This document shows positions 44,247 to 52,768 of a stretch of 64,000 nucleotides of DNA, one piece after another (positions within the stretch are counted from its first letter, which is position 1; every line of letters begins with the position of its first letter). Origin of the DNA: Caulobacterales bacterium (GTDB taxonomy: Bacteria; Pseudomonadota; Alphaproteobacteria; Caulobacterales; Parvularculaceae); NCBI GenBank assembly GCA_020638525.1, contig JACKIL010000001.1, positions 186,001-250,000 on the forward strand, read 5' to 3'. Position numbers and translations under genes: made by a program. Below the pieces are notes generated by a model. That model was not told the DNA's origin. It searched no databases and was given only the letters and a program-made list of their open reading frames with translations.

Positions 44247-44936
44247 CTATTCCTTCTTCTCGGCCTTGGCGGCGATCGCTTCGTCGAGCTTGGCTTCGAG
44301 ATCTTCGGTCGAGCGAACGCCCATCACCTTCTCGCCTTCGATGATGAAAGTGGGCGTCGAATTGATGCCGTAAGTCTCGGAGCCGTCGGAAACATTCTTG
44401 TTGATGAGATCGACAAGGTCCTGGCGCTTCATGCAGGCGTCGAAAGCGGCATTGTCCATGCCGGCCTGCGTTGCGATCTTCTCAAGCTCCAGTTTCGGAT
44501 CCTCGCCGTAAATCCACGTCTTCTGCGTTTTGAAGAGCGTGCCGATGACGAGGAAAAAGGCGTCGGAGCCGCCTTTTTCAGCGGCGCAGCGCGCCAGCAC
44601 GGAGCCGACATAGGAAAGGCCCTGCGGCGGCGTCGGGAACTCGCGGAAGACGAATTTGATCTTCCCGGTGTCGACATACTTCTCCTTGATCTCCGGATAG
44701 ATCGTCTCGTGGAAGGCCGCGCAGTGCGGGCAGGTGACGGAGGCGTATTCGATGACCGTGACCGGCGCTTCCTTCGCGCCGAGGATCATGTCCGTCGCAT
44801 TCGTGAATTCCTTGACCGCGCCTTCCGCGGACTTGCCCGAATCGCCTGCGCCGCCCTCAGACGCGCCGCCGCCGCCGCAGGCGGCGAGGATGAGGGGGAG
44901 AGAGTAGAGCGCCGCGCGCAGAGCCTTCGGGAACAT
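44247..44936 (-). CDS. DsbA-family thioredoxin-fold lipoprotein
   Basis: Disulfide oxidoreductase-like protein of 229 residues. ATG 44936 follows GAGG; the GTG at 44942 is less likely. The signal ends in LILAAC, a lipobox, followed by a Gly/Ser-rich linker. The thioredoxin fold has the CPHC redox site (EYASVTCPHCAAFHE, near 70) and the cis-Pro loop STPTFIIEG. It should act in the periplasm in folding of exported proteins. A DsbB partner is not in view. Confidence 0.92.
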   Translation of the reverse strand: MFPKALRAALYSLPLILAACGGGGASEGGAGDSGKSAEGAVKEFTNATDMILGAKEAPVTVIEYASVTCPHCAAFHETIYPEIKEKYVDTGKIKFVFREFPTPPQGLSYVGSVLARCAAEKGGSDAFFLVIGTLFKTQKTWIYGEDPKLELEKIATQAGMDNAAFDACMKRQDLVDLINKNVSDGSETYGINSTPTFIIEGEKVMGVRSTEDLEAKLDEAIAAKAEKKE

Positions 44937-45083
44937 GAACACCTCTTTTAAGTGGGGATGATCTTGCGAGAGAGAAGATCACAGGCCGCGCCAGCGGCCA
45001 CTGCCGGATTTCCCCCGGAAATTCGCCGATGCCGGCGCTCTAGGCAAGTCCCGCTCTCGCCCCTGCCTGAGAATTGAAGCGGC

Positions 45084-45530
45084 CTATCCGGTTGGTTTCT
45101 TCGCCGTGACAGCCGCCCGGAAGCGGCCCAGGGCGGCGTCGAGCTTGCCGTCATCGCTGTCGGGGCCTTTCGCGCCGGCCTGGCGCACCGCGATTCGGGC
45201 GACCGCGCCGGGGCCTAAATATTCATTCACCTTGCGCCGGATGGCTTCGGCCTCGAAGTGAAGGCGGGAGGCCGCGGCCCCGCTCGTCGCCACGATTTCG
45301 AGGGTGCGCCCGCTCCGCCCGCCCGAAAGCCGGCCGGGCCGGCAAAGGGCGGCGAAATCGGCCCCGACAATGCGGGACCAGTCGGCCGCGAGATTGGGGT
45401 CGACGAATCGGGTCTGCCGGGCGAGCTCAGCGAGAACCTGCGCCGAATAGCGCCCGACGCCGGGCGCGGAGGGGCGGGCGGCGCGGGTGACGACGGGAGC
45501 GGCGACATCCCTGAGGCGCGGTCTCATCAT
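45084..45530 (-). CDS. DUF721 (DciA-like) protein
   Basis: Protein of about 148 residues with the DUF721 core: LAADWSRIVGADFAALCRPGRL and LEIVATSGAAASRLHFEAEAI, then RRKVNEYLGPGAVARIAV. In many bacteria this domain belongs to DciA, the ancestral helicase operator that loads DnaB. The start is uncertain: ATG 45530 or 45527 (GGAAAG upstream) is preferred; ATG 45599 would share its CATG with the mutY start. DsbA-like and smc genes follow on the same strand. Confidence 0.83.
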   Translation of the reverse strand: MMRPRLRDVAAPVVTRAARPSAPGVGRYSAQVLAELARQTRFVDPNLAADWSRIVGADFAALCRPGRLSGGRSGRTLEIVATSGAAASRLHFEAEAIRRKVNEYLGPGAVARIAVRQAGAKGPDSDDGKLDAALGRFRAAVTAKKPTG

Positions 45531-45597
45531 CTGTTCGGTCTTTCCGATTCTCCGCCGGCCATTGCCGCACGGGGCAAGCCTATCATAGGGATGCGGC

Positions 45598-46665
45598 ATG
45601 GCGGCGCGGAAGCAAAAAATGGTCGGCAGGGAAAAGCGCGAGGGAACGCCCGCGTCCGCGCTCCTCGCCTGGTACGACGCAAACGCGCGCGTTCTGCCGT
45701 GGCGCGTCGGCCCGGCGGCGCGGAAAAAAGGCGCCGCGCCTGATCCTTACGCTGTCTGGCTTTCCGAAGTGATGCTTCAGCAGACGACAGTTGCGACGGT
45801 GACGCCGCGTTTTCAGGAATTCCTCGACCGCTGGCCGAATGTCGACGCGATGGCGAAAGCGCCGCTCGATGACGTGCTCGGCGCATGGGCGGGGCTCGGC
45901 TATTATGCGCGGGCGCGCAACCTCCATAAATGCGCCGTCGAAGTCGCAAAGCTCGGCGGCTTTCCGGATGCTGAAGAAGCGTTGCGCACGCTGCCGGGCA
46001 TTGGCGATTATACTGCGGCGGCGATCGCGGCGATCGCGTTCGATGCGCCCGCTGTCGTCGTCGACGGGAATATTGAGCGCGTCACCGCGCGCCTTTTTGC
46101 GATTGAAACGCCCATTCCGGCGGCCAAGCCCGAAATCAAGGCGCGCATTGGCGAGCTGTGGCCGCAAAAACGCTCCGGCGATTTTGCGCAAGCGCTGATG
46201 GATCTCGGCGCGAATGTTTGCACGCCGCGCTCGCCAGATTGCGATGCGTGCCCGCTTTCGAAATGGTGCGCGGCGTTCGCTCGCGGCGATCAGGAATCCT
46301 TCCCGAAGCGCGCCGTGAAAGCGGCCAAGCCCACGCGCTTCGGTGAGGCTTATGCGCTTTTCAACGGAAAGGGCGAAGTGTTGCTTCAGCGCCGTCCGGA
46401 GAAGGGGCTTCTCGGCGGAATGCTCGGCCTTCCGGGTACGGAATGGTCCGTGAAAAAGCCCGATCCCGCGCCGCCGGCGAACGCGAAATGGCGCGCGGCG
46501 GGCGCAGTGCGCCACACTTTCACGCATTTCCACCTCGAACTCGATGTCTTCGCCGCGCCGGCGCCGAAAGCGTTTCGTGCGCCGGAAAGTCATCACTGGG
46601 CCGACGCTGAAGAAGCGAAACTTCCGACAGTGATGAAAAAGGCGCTCGAACGCGCGACCGGCTGA
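45598..46665 (+). CDS. mutY: A/G-specific adenine glycosylase MutY
   Basis: Base-excision enzyme of 355 residues that removes A opposite 8-oxoguanine. Catalytic Glu in WLSEVMLQQTTV (near 56), helix-hairpin-helix LPGIGDYTAAAI, catalytic Asp in VVVDGNIERV (near 155), and a complete 4Fe-4S loop C208-x6-C-x2-C-x5-C. The C-terminal NUDIX-like domain (LQRRPEKGLLGGMLGLPGTEW) recognises 8-oxoG. It diverges from the DUF721-dsbA-smc unit. Confidence 0.96.
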   Translation: MAARKQKMVGREKREGTPASALLAWYDANARVLPWRVGPAARKKGAAPDPYAVWLSEVMLQQTTVATVTPRFQEFLDRWPNVDAMAKAPLDDVLGAWAGLGYYARARNLHKCAVEVAKLGGFPDAEEALRTLPGIGDYTAAAIAAIAFDAPAVVVDGNIERVTARLFAIETPIPAAKPEIKARIGELWPQKRSGDFAQALMDLGANVCTPRSPDCDACPLSKWCAAFARGDQESFPKRAVKAAKPTRFGEAYALFNGKGEVLLQRRPEKGLLGGMLGLPGTEWSVKKPDPAPPANAKWRAAGAVRHTFTHFHLELDVFAAPAPKAFRAPESHHWADAEEAKLPTVMKKALERATG

Positions 46666-46955
46666 CCAGGCGCGGGCGAAGAAATTTCAAGTTCGGTCTC
46701 TCAGCGAACAGCCCTGATGACCGCGCGCCTCAAAAATCCAGATTGTCAAAGAGCGGGCGCACATCGCGCCTCTCGCTGTTTCCAGCGATGACAATCAGCA
46801 TACGGCAGGTTTTGAAGTGTGGGATAAGTTGGAACAAAGCGGGATCGTTAACCATAATAGGCGCCGGAATTAATGAGAAATTCCGGGTGCTGTCACATAC
46901 AATTTATTGGGGTACGGAAGGATTCTGGGACCGTTAAGCAAGCGCCAGACTGGTT
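46666..46955. other. Non-coding spacer of lower GC, no gene seen
   Basis: The 442 bases between mutY and the carboxyltransferase gene have no convincing gene. The part at about 46740-46940 is poorer in GC than its surroundings; a 64-codon open frame in it (46743-46937) has no ribosome site, no recognisable product and only mild codon bias. It may be a decayed gene or imported fragment. The palindromic element at 46956-47101 fills the remainder. Confidence 0.5.
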
Positions 46956-47101
46956 CCCTCCCTTAAAAAGGGAGGGTTAGGGAGGGTTCCTCCGGTCTTT
47001 CAGCACGCGCCAGCGCTGCAATTGAACTCTCCCTTTCGGCCAAGACCGGTTTCGACAAAAGTCGAAACCGGGGCCTCAAGCCCTCTCTTTTCAAGAGAGG
47101 G
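46956..47101. repeat. Compound palindromic intergenic element
   Basis: Three strong inverted repeats in 146 bases: CCCTCCCTT/AAGGGAGGG (46956-46976), the perfect 11-base stem CCGGTTTCGAC / GTCGAAACCGG with loop AAAA (47046-47071), and CCCTCTCTT/AAGAGAGGG (47081-47101), the last ending 6 bases before the stop codon of the carboxyltransferase gene. It resembles a REP/BIME mosaic; the last stem may protect or end the minus-strand transcript. Confidence 0.75.
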
Positions 47102-47107
47102 GAAGGC

Positions 47108-48631
47108 TCAGCGATGCGCGGTTTCGCCGTAAGCCAGCGCTGCGAACTCGCACAAAAGCGGTCGCGTCTCGCGCGGGTCGATAATGTCTTCGACGAGAAA
47201 CTGTTCCGCCGTGCGGAAGGGCGATGTCACGGCTTTGAGGCGCGTCTTGATAGCGGCGATCGCCGCCGCGGGGTCTTCAGCCTTTTCAAGCTCCGCCTTG
47301 TAAGCGACCTCGACGCCGCCCTCCATCGGCAGCGAGCCCCAGTCGCCCGAAGGCCATGCGAAGCGATATTGATAGCGCGTGTGGTTCGACATGGCGGCGC
47401 CCGCAACGCCGAACGCCTTGCGCACGATGACGGAGGCCCACGGAACGCTCATCTTGTAGATGGCGTTCATCACCTCGACGCCGCGCCGGATGGTCGCCGC
47501 TTTCTCCGCTTCAAGGCCAATCATGAAGCCGGGATTGTCGACGAAGTGAACGACCGGCAGGCGGAACTGCTCCGCAAGCTGAGCAAAACGTTTCGCCTTG
47601 TCGGAGGCGTCCGCCGTCCACGAGCCGGCGAGGAAAGTCGGGTCCGAGGCGAGAATGGCGACAGGCCAGCCATCGAACCGCGCGAAAGCCGTAATGACGG
47701 AGCGGCCCCAGCGTTTGCCCATCTCGAAAAGCGAGCCCCGGTCGACGACATTCTCCAGAATGCGCCGCATGCTGTAGGCTTGGCGCGCATCGCGCGGCAC
47801 GGCGGAGAGGAGCATTTCTTCCTTGCGATCGGGCGTATCAGTCACTGGCCCGCGCTCCGGGCGCGCGCGAACGCTGGACGGAAGGTAGGAGAGGAAGCGC
47901 CGCGCCAGCGCGAAGGCTTCGTCTTCGCTCGCGGCTTCCTCGTCGATGACGCCGTTCCTCGCATGAATGTCGGCGCCGCCGAGCGCTTCATTGTCGAGTT
48001 CTTCGCCGAATGCAGCCGCGACTTTCGGGCCGGCGGTGAAAACCTGCGAAAGGCCGCGCACCATCACCGAATAATGGCTCGCGACAGCGCGCGCCGCGCC
48101 AAGCCCGGCGGTCGGCCCAAGCGCGAGCGCGACGACGGGAACCGTGTCGAGATTTTTGACGATATGCTCCCAGCCCGGCACGTAGGGCACATAGGTGAAG
48201 CCCATCTGTTCGAGCGATTTTACGGAGCCACCGCCGCCCGTGCCGTCGATCATGCGCACGATGGGCAGGCCCATTTCATGCGCCATCTGTTCGGCCATTG
48301 CGAATTTGCGGTGGATTGCTGCATCCGCCGCGCCGCCGCGCACGGTGAAATCGTCGGCGCTTGCGACGATCGCGCGGCCATTGATCCGTCCACGGCCGAA
48401 GATGAAGTTAGACGCCGAGAAATCGACAAGCTCGCCGTTCTCGTCATATCGCCCGCGCCCCGCGATCTTGCCGATTTCGCGGAAGGAATCCGGATCAAGC
48501 AGCCGTTTCAGCCGCTCGCGCGCATCGAGCTTGCCGCGCGAATGCTGGCGCGCAAGTTTCTCCTCGCCGCCCATCTTCTCGGCGAGCGCCTCGCGCCTGC
48601 GGATTTCCTCGACTTCTTTTTCCCAGGACAT
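47108..48631 (-). CDS. Acyl-CoA carboxylase carboxyltransferase (beta) subunit
   Basis: Carboxyltransferase of 507 residues, PccB/MccB-like, two crotonase-type halves. N-terminal half: RQHSRGKLDARERLKRLLDP, RMIDGTGGGGSVKSLEQMGF; oxyanion site in GPTAGLGAARAV; C-terminal half: HFVDNPGFMIGLEAEKAATIRRG and AFGVAGAAMSNH. It moves the carboxyl group from biotin to an acyl-CoA (propionyl, methylcrotonyl or other; not decidable). No biotin carboxylase or carrier gene is near. It is 3 bases after the acid phosphatase gene on the same strand. Confidence 0.92.
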   Translation of the reverse strand: MSWEKEVEEIRRREALAEKMGGEEKLARQHSRGKLDARERLKRLLDPDSFREIGKIAGRGRYDENGELVDFSASNFIFGRGRINGRAIVASADDFTVRGGAADAAIHRKFAMAEQMAHEMGLPIVRMIDGTGGGGSVKSLEQMGFTYVPYVPGWEHIVKNLDTVPVVALALGPTAGLGAARAVASHYSVMVRGLSQVFTAGPKVAAAFGEELDNEALGGADIHARNGVIDEEAASEDEAFALARRFLSYLPSSVRARPERGPVTDTPDRKEEMLLSAVPRDARQAYSMRRILENVVDRGSLFEMGKRWGRSVITAFARFDGWPVAILASDPTFLAGSWTADASDKAKRFAQLAEQFRLPVVHFVDNPGFMIGLEAEKAATIRRGVEVMNAIYKMSVPWASVIVRKAFGVAGAAMSNHTRYQYRFAWPSGDWGSLPMEGGVEVAYKAELEKAEDPAAAIAAIKTRLKAVTSPFRTAEQFLVEDIIDPRETRPLLCEFAALAYGETAHR

Positions 48632-48634
48632 TTC

Positions 48635-49516
48635 TTATTCGGGTTTCCACGCCTTCAGCGCATTGATCTTGTTCTGGCGGCGCTCGTCTTCCGACAGAGA
48701 GTAGGGCCCGCCCGCTGCGCCTTCCCATGAGCCGTAGGTGGGGTTCGGCATGGCGATCCAGTCGCGGCCCCAATGTTCGGAGGCGGCCTCATAAGCGGCC
48801 TGACGGTCGGCGACGGAGCCTGACGCGGCGTCGAGGAAATCGCCGAAATTATCGCCCATCAGCAGGACGACGCGGTGCGTCTCCGCGACGGCGGCGATGC
48901 GCGACTCTTTCTTCGACGTCCATTCGGGGCGTTCGCCCTTCGTGTAGATCGTGTCGCTGTTTCCGAGCGGGAAGCCGAGCGCTTTCAGGTTTTCGCGCGT
49001 TGCTTCTTCGGTGTCGAAAGTGCGGTTCGTGACGTAGAAAATGGTGACGCCCTTGGACGCTGCGTAATTTGCAAAGGCGACCGCGCCCGGAATGGCGCCG
49101 GCGGACGCCGAGTTCGCATATTGCGTCCACAGCTCTTCCGTATATTCGAGCCCGTCCTTGATCGCCGCACCTTCGAAAGTCGAATTGTCGATCACGGTTT
49201 CATCGCAATCGACGATCACCGCGAGGGGAAGTTTTTTGTAGTCTTTTGGCTGCTTGTCGGGAACGGCCGTCCAGCTCTTGTCTTTCAGCGCTTCGTCGAG
49301 GCGCAGACGGGCGAGGGCGAAGAGGCTTTGCGCTGTCGCTTTGTATTCGACCGACTGCTGCATCCAGAGCGTCGCGTTCAGATTGTCGTTCTGGGGAACG
49401 ATGAGCGCGGTTTCTGCCGGCGCGCCTGGCGTCGTCGCGCAGCCCGCGATCGCGACGAGAGCCGCAGCAATGATCGATCGGCGGAGCGCGCTCGCTCGCG
49501 CGAAATTGCTGGACAT
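48635..49516 (-). CDS. Class C acid phosphatase / 5'-nucleotidase, lipoprotein e(P4) family
   Basis: HAD-superfamily phosphatase of 293 residues. The signal ends in VAIAGC (lipobox), so it is an outer-membrane or periplasmic lipoprotein. LWMQQSVEYKA is the family N-terminal block; VDCDETVIDNS (near 103) is the nucleophile motif DxDET, and LLMGDNFGDF is the late acidic motif. Members dephosphorylate nucleotides for salvage of nicotinamide riboside or nucleosides. Cotranscription with the carboxyltransferase gene is likely from the 3-base gap, though the functions look unrelated. Confidence 0.93.
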   Translation of the reverse strand: MSSNFARASALRRSIIAAALVAIAGCATTPGAPAETALIVPQNDNLNATLWMQQSVEYKATAQSLFALARLRLDEALKDKSWTAVPDKQPKDYKKLPLAVIVDCDETVIDNSTFEGAAIKDGLEYTEELWTQYANSASAGAIPGAVAFANYAASKGVTIFYVTNRTFDTEEATRENLKALGFPLGNSDTIYTKGERPEWTSKKESRIAAVAETHRVVLLMGDNFGDFLDAASGSVADRQAAYEAASEHWGRDWIAMPNPTYGSWEGAAGGPYSLSEDERRQNKINALKAWKPE

Positions 49517-49588
49517 GGAAGCTTCCCCAAATGACGGCGCGGCGATCCTATCGGAGGCGCCGCGCGAGGAGAAGCGAACGAGGCAGTC

Positions 49589-50722
49589 TTAGCCCTTCAT
49601 TTCCTTGCGCACTTTTTCGCGCAGGAAGTCGATGGGCTTTAGCCCTGTGCGGGTCTCGTAATGCCAGAAAGTCCAGCCATTGCAGGCTTCGGCCTTCTGC
49701 ACGAGCGCGCCCATTTTGTGGATCGAGCCCTGAACGCGCCCGTCCGGCCCCTCGACGGTGATCGAACCGTCGGCTTTGACGCTCGCAGCGAATTTGCGAC
49801 GCGGCGCGTAGAGGACGGCGCCGGGTTTGAGGAGCCCTTGTTCGACGACCGTGCCGAACGGAACGCGCGGGGCGGCGCGCTTCGACATCGCCGTTTCGAG
49901 ATGTTCCGGGTCGGCGGGTTTGACCGCCGCGATGCGCTTGCCCGCCGCCGAGATGTAGTTCGGGTCGCGCTCAATGCCTAGGAAGCGGCGGTCGAGAAGC
50001 TTTGCGACGGCGCCCGTCGTGCCCGAGCCGAAGAAGGGGTCGACCACGAGGTCGCCCGGATTGGTCGTGCCGATGAGGACGCGATAGAGCAGGGCTTCAG
50101 GCTTCTGCGTCGGGTGCGCCTTCGCGCCGCCCGCGCCTTTGAGGCGCTCATTGCCGGTGCAGATCGGGAGCGTCCAGTCCGAGCGCATCTGAAGATCGTC
50201 ATTCGCCGTCTTCAGCGCCTGATAATTGAACGTGTAGCGCGAGGACTTGTCCTTCGCCGCCCAGATCAAGGTTTCATGGGCGTTCGTGAACCGCGTGCCG
50301 CGGAAATTCGGCATCGGGTTCGTCTTGTTCCAGATGATGTCGTTGAGGATCCAGTAGCCGAGATCCTGCAGCGCCGCGCCGACGCGGAAGATGTTGTGAT
50401 AGGAGCCGATCACCCAGATCGCGCCGTCGGGTTTGAGGACGCGGCGCGCTTCTGCGAGCCAGGCCCGCGTGAAGCGGTCGTAATCCGAGAACGAGTTGAA
50501 CTTGTCCCACTCGTCATCGACGCCATCGACGCGGCTGTTGTCGGGCCGCGTCAGGTCGCCGCCGAGCTGAAGGTTGTAGGGGGGGTCCGCGAAGATGAGA
50601 TCGACGGATTCATCGGGGAGCTTTGCAAGCTCTTCGATCGAGTCGCCCGCAATGATGCGGTCGAGCGTCGGGAGCTCTTTGGCCGCTTTCGACTTGCCGG
50701 AATTTTCCTTGCGCCCCGCCAT
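49589..50722 (-). CDS. ccrM: Cell-cycle DNA adenine methyltransferase CcrM (GANTC)
   Basis: Solitary methyltransferase of 377 residues that methylates the A of GANTC and helps time cell-cycle transcription. DPPYNLQLGGDL (near 45) is the catalytic motif, with IGSYHNIFRVG, NPMPNFRGTRFTNAHETLIWA and DPFFGSGTTG (AdoMet site). The C-terminal ~90 residues form the CcrM-specific domain (GSIHKMGALVQKAEACNGW) needed for DNA recognition. No partner nuclease. Upstream are four GANTC sites and a CtrA-like box. rnhB lies upstream on the same strand. Confidence 0.97.
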   Translation of the reverse strand: MAGRKENSGKSKAAKELPTLDRIIAGDSIEELAKLPDESVDLIFADPPYNLQLGGDLTRPDNSRVDGVDDEWDKFNSFSDYDRFTRAWLAEARRVLKPDGAIWVIGSYHNIFRVGAALQDLGYWILNDIIWNKTNPMPNFRGTRFTNAHETLIWAAKDKSSRYTFNYQALKTANDDLQMRSDWTLPICTGNERLKGAGGAKAHPTQKPEALLYRVLIGTTNPGDLVVDPFFGSGTTGAVAKLLDRRFLGIERDPNYISAAGKRIAAVKPADPEHLETAMSKRAAPRVPFGTVVEQGLLKPGAVLYAPRRKFAASVKADGSITVEGPDGRVQGSIHKMGALVQKAEACNGWTFWHYETRTGLKPIDFLREKVRKEMKG

Positions 50723-50756
50723 TTCGCTCCGCCCTCCAAAAAAGAGGCGGCAGCAT

Positions 50757-50828
50757 GAGTCCCGGGGAGTCTCGCGTCAACCAAAAAAAGGTAAACGGAC
50801 TCAATGAGTTAGTTAGCGAGTCGTTAAC
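50757..50828 (-). promoter_or_regulatory. ccrM control region: CtrA-like box and four GANTC sites
   Basis: GANTC sites at 50757-50761, 50767-50771, 50798-50802 and 50818-50822. TTAG-N7-TTAAC at 50813-50828 is one base from the CtrA consensus TTAA-N7-TTAAC, and its spacer contains the last GANTC. In Caulobacter, ccrM is activated by CtrA and its leader carries GANTC sites, so the layout is the same in principle. The box overlaps the rnhB stop codon. Confidence 0.75.
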
Positions 50829-51447
50829 ACATCGGCGCAGCGGATTCCGCATACAACATGTTGTAGACGGGGGAGAAGGAACGCCGATGATGTGGGGTTA
50901 CGCCGAAAGTTTCGAGTGCGTGGCGATGCGCCTCGACGCCGTAGCCCTTGTTCTTCTCCCACGCATATTGCGGAAACTCGCGCGCAAGTTCGCGCATCAT
51001 CCGGTCGCGCGTCGTCTTGGCGATGATCGACGCCGCGGCGATCGAGAGCGATTTCGCGTCGCCTTTGACGACCGTGTAGGCCTTGCAGGGGAGTTTGGGT
51101 TTGAGATTGCCGTCGACGATGCAGATGGTCGGCGCGGCGGGCAGGTTCGCAACCGCACGCGACATCGCCATCAGCGTCGCCTGCGCGATGTTCATGTGAT
51201 CGATCTCTTCGACGCTCGCGAGGCCGACGCCGATGCGCGCGACTTTCCAGAGCGCGCTCGCGAGCTCCTTGCGGCGCTGCTCGCTCAGCGTCTTCGAGTC
51301 GCGAAGGCCGGCCGGCGTGCAGTGTGGATTGAGAATGACAGCGGCCGCAACGACCGGGCCCGCCCACGGGCCGCGGCCCGCCTCGTCAACACCCGCGACA
51401 AGACCGTCGAAAGTGTTCTCGATTTCGAATGTCGGTGTCTGAACCAT
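50824..51447 (-). CDS. rnhB: Ribonuclease HII
   Basis: Endonuclease of 207 residues that removes RNA from RNA-DNA hybrids. The GVDEAGRGPWAGPVV motif (D21, E22) and the downstream Asp (IVDGNLKP) and SIAAASIIAKTTRDRMM complete the active site. Located between the PA0069-type radical SAM gene (41-base gap) and ccrM. The rnhB-ccrM neighbourhood is seen in other alphaproteobacteria. Confidence 0.95.
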   Translation of the reverse strand: MVQTPTFEIENTFDGLVAGVDEAGRGPWAGPVVAAAVILNPHCTPAGLRDSKTLSEQRRKELASALWKVARIGVGLASVEEIDHMNIAQATLMAMSRAVANLPAAPTICIVDGNLKPKLPCKAYTVVKGDAKSLSIAAASIIAKTTRDRMMRELAREFPQYAWEKNKGYGVEAHRHALETFGVTPHHRRSFSPVYNMLYAESAAPMC

Positions 51448-51488
51448 TCTGGTCGCGTCCCTGAATGCGCTGACCGTTTAATTACTCT

Positions 51489-52628
51489 CTATTCCGATGA
51501 CGATTCGTTAAAGAGTGAAAGCTGCGCCGATTTTTCCACAGGCCTCTGAAAGAGATCGAGGCGAAGTCTCGGAAATGCCTCATCGATTCCGATTCGCCGC
51601 GTCGCCTTTGCAAATCGCTCCGACATCAATTTTGCGTACACAGTGCGTGGTTCGCGCGCACGGGACCACTGCGGATCGTAATCGCGCCCGCCATTCATAT
51701 CGCGGATATGGCGCATGACGCGCTGCGCGCGATCGGGATAAGTCGCCTCGAGCCACTCCTTGAAGAGCGTCGAGACTTCGAGCGGCAGACGCAGGATCGT
51801 ATAACCCGCGAAACGCGCGCCGGCGTCTTTCGCCGTTTCGAGAAGCGATTCCAGTTCGTCGTCGTTTAGGCCCGGAATCATTGGCGCCGTCATCACGCCG
51901 ACGGGAACCCCGGCGCTGGCGAGCGTGCTGATCGCTTCAAGACGCCTCTTCGGCGTCGCTGCGCGCGGCTCCATCGCGCGCGCGAGGCGCCTGTCGAGCG
52001 TCGTCAGGGAGAGCATGGTCGTGACGAGCCGCAGCTCAGCCATCGCCGCAAGGTGGTCGATGTCGCGCGTGATGAGCGCGGACTTGGTGAGGATCGAAAC
52101 GGGGTGCCGGAACTCCCTCAGTACAGAGACGATCCCGCGCATGATCTGCAAGCGTTTCTCCGCCGGTTGATAGGGGTCGGTGTTCGTGCCGATGGCGATA
52201 TGGTTCGGCTTATAGGTTTTCGACGCGAGTTCGCGGCGCAGCAGGCTTGCGGCGTTGGGCTTTGCGAACAGCTTCGATTCAAAATCGACGCCCGCCGACA
52301 GTCCGTAATAAGCGTGCGTCGGCCGCGCGAAGCAGTAGATGCAGCCATGTTCGCAGCCGCGGATCGGATTGATCGAGCGGTCGAAGGGAACGAAGGGGCT
52401 GTCGACATAGTTGATGATCCGCCGGGGCGTTTCCAGCGTCACATCGGTCTTCAGGGGCGGGGCTTCTTCCTCAATATCCCAGCCGTCTTCGGTCTCCTCC
52501 CGCGTCAGCTTCTCATAGCGGCCTGAGGCGTTGGACTTCGCGCCGCGCCCGTCCCCTTTCTTGGGCGGCAGACCCTCAGCATTCGGGCGGTGACGAGGGC
52601 GACTGGGAACGGGCGCGGCGCGAGCCAT
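51489..52628 (-). CDS. PA0069-family radical SAM protein
   Basis: Radical SAM enzyme of 379 residues related to spore photoproduct lyase. The cluster motif is RGCEHGCIYCFARP (CxxxCxxC), followed by THAYYGLSAGVDFESKLFAK typical of this group; HIAIGTNTDPYQPAEKRL and GVMTAPMIPGLNDDE follow. Substrate unknown; a role in nucleic-acid repair is a guess from the fold relation and from the LexA-type box 25 bases upstream of the start. rnhB and ccrM follow on the same strand. Confidence 0.9.
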   Translation of the reverse strand: MARAAPVPSRPRHRPNAEGLPPKKGDGRGAKSNASGRYEKLTREETEDGWDIEEEAPPLKTDVTLETPRRIINYVDSPFVPFDRSINPIRGCEHGCIYCFARPTHAYYGLSAGVDFESKLFAKPNAASLLRRELASKTYKPNHIAIGTNTDPYQPAEKRLQIMRGIVSVLREFRHPVSILTKSALITRDIDHLAAMAELRLVTTMLSLTTLDRRLARAMEPRAATPKRRLEAISTLASAGVPVGVMTAPMIPGLNDDELESLLETAKDAGARFAGYTILRLPLEVSTLFKEWLEATYPDRAQRVMRHIRDMNGGRDYDPQWSRAREPRTVYAKLMSERFAKATRRIGIDEAFPRLRLDLFQRPVEKSAQLSLFNESSSE

Positions 52629-52652
52629 GCACAGAAGCTATTTCGCGAATTG

Positions 52653-52667
52653 GAACAAAGCAAGAAC
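52653..52667 (-). promoter_or_regulatory. Alphaproteobacterial LexA (SOS) box
   Basis: Exact GTTC-N7-GTTC on the minus strand (GAAC at 52653-52656 and 52664-52667 on the plus strand), 25 to 39 bases before the start of the radical SAM gene. This is the known LexA site of the class. It predicts DNA-damage induction of that gene and perhaps of rnhB downstream. Confidence 0.7.
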
Positions 52668-52768
52668 ATTCTTTCCACAAGGCCAGCCTCGCGGGCTTGT
52701 GGGCGGGGCCGGCCTTCCGGGCCGGGCCGGGCGCGGCTACGCCTCAAGGAATGGATCCTTCGCGCGGC

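Noticed and set aside
46832..46846. GAAC-N7-GATC, one base from a LexA box
   Set aside because: Second half-site is wrong and no gene starts nearby; it shares TTGGAACAAAGC with the true box at 52653 but this is too little to call.
46743..46937. 64-codon open frame in the low-GC spacer after mutY
   Set aside because: No ribosome site, no signal peptide or motif, and it ends at the palindromic element; listed only as spacer.
47114..48730. A 538-codon plus-strand frame opposite the carboxyltransferase gene
   Set aside because: Same reason: mirror of a clearly recognised gene in high-GC DNA.
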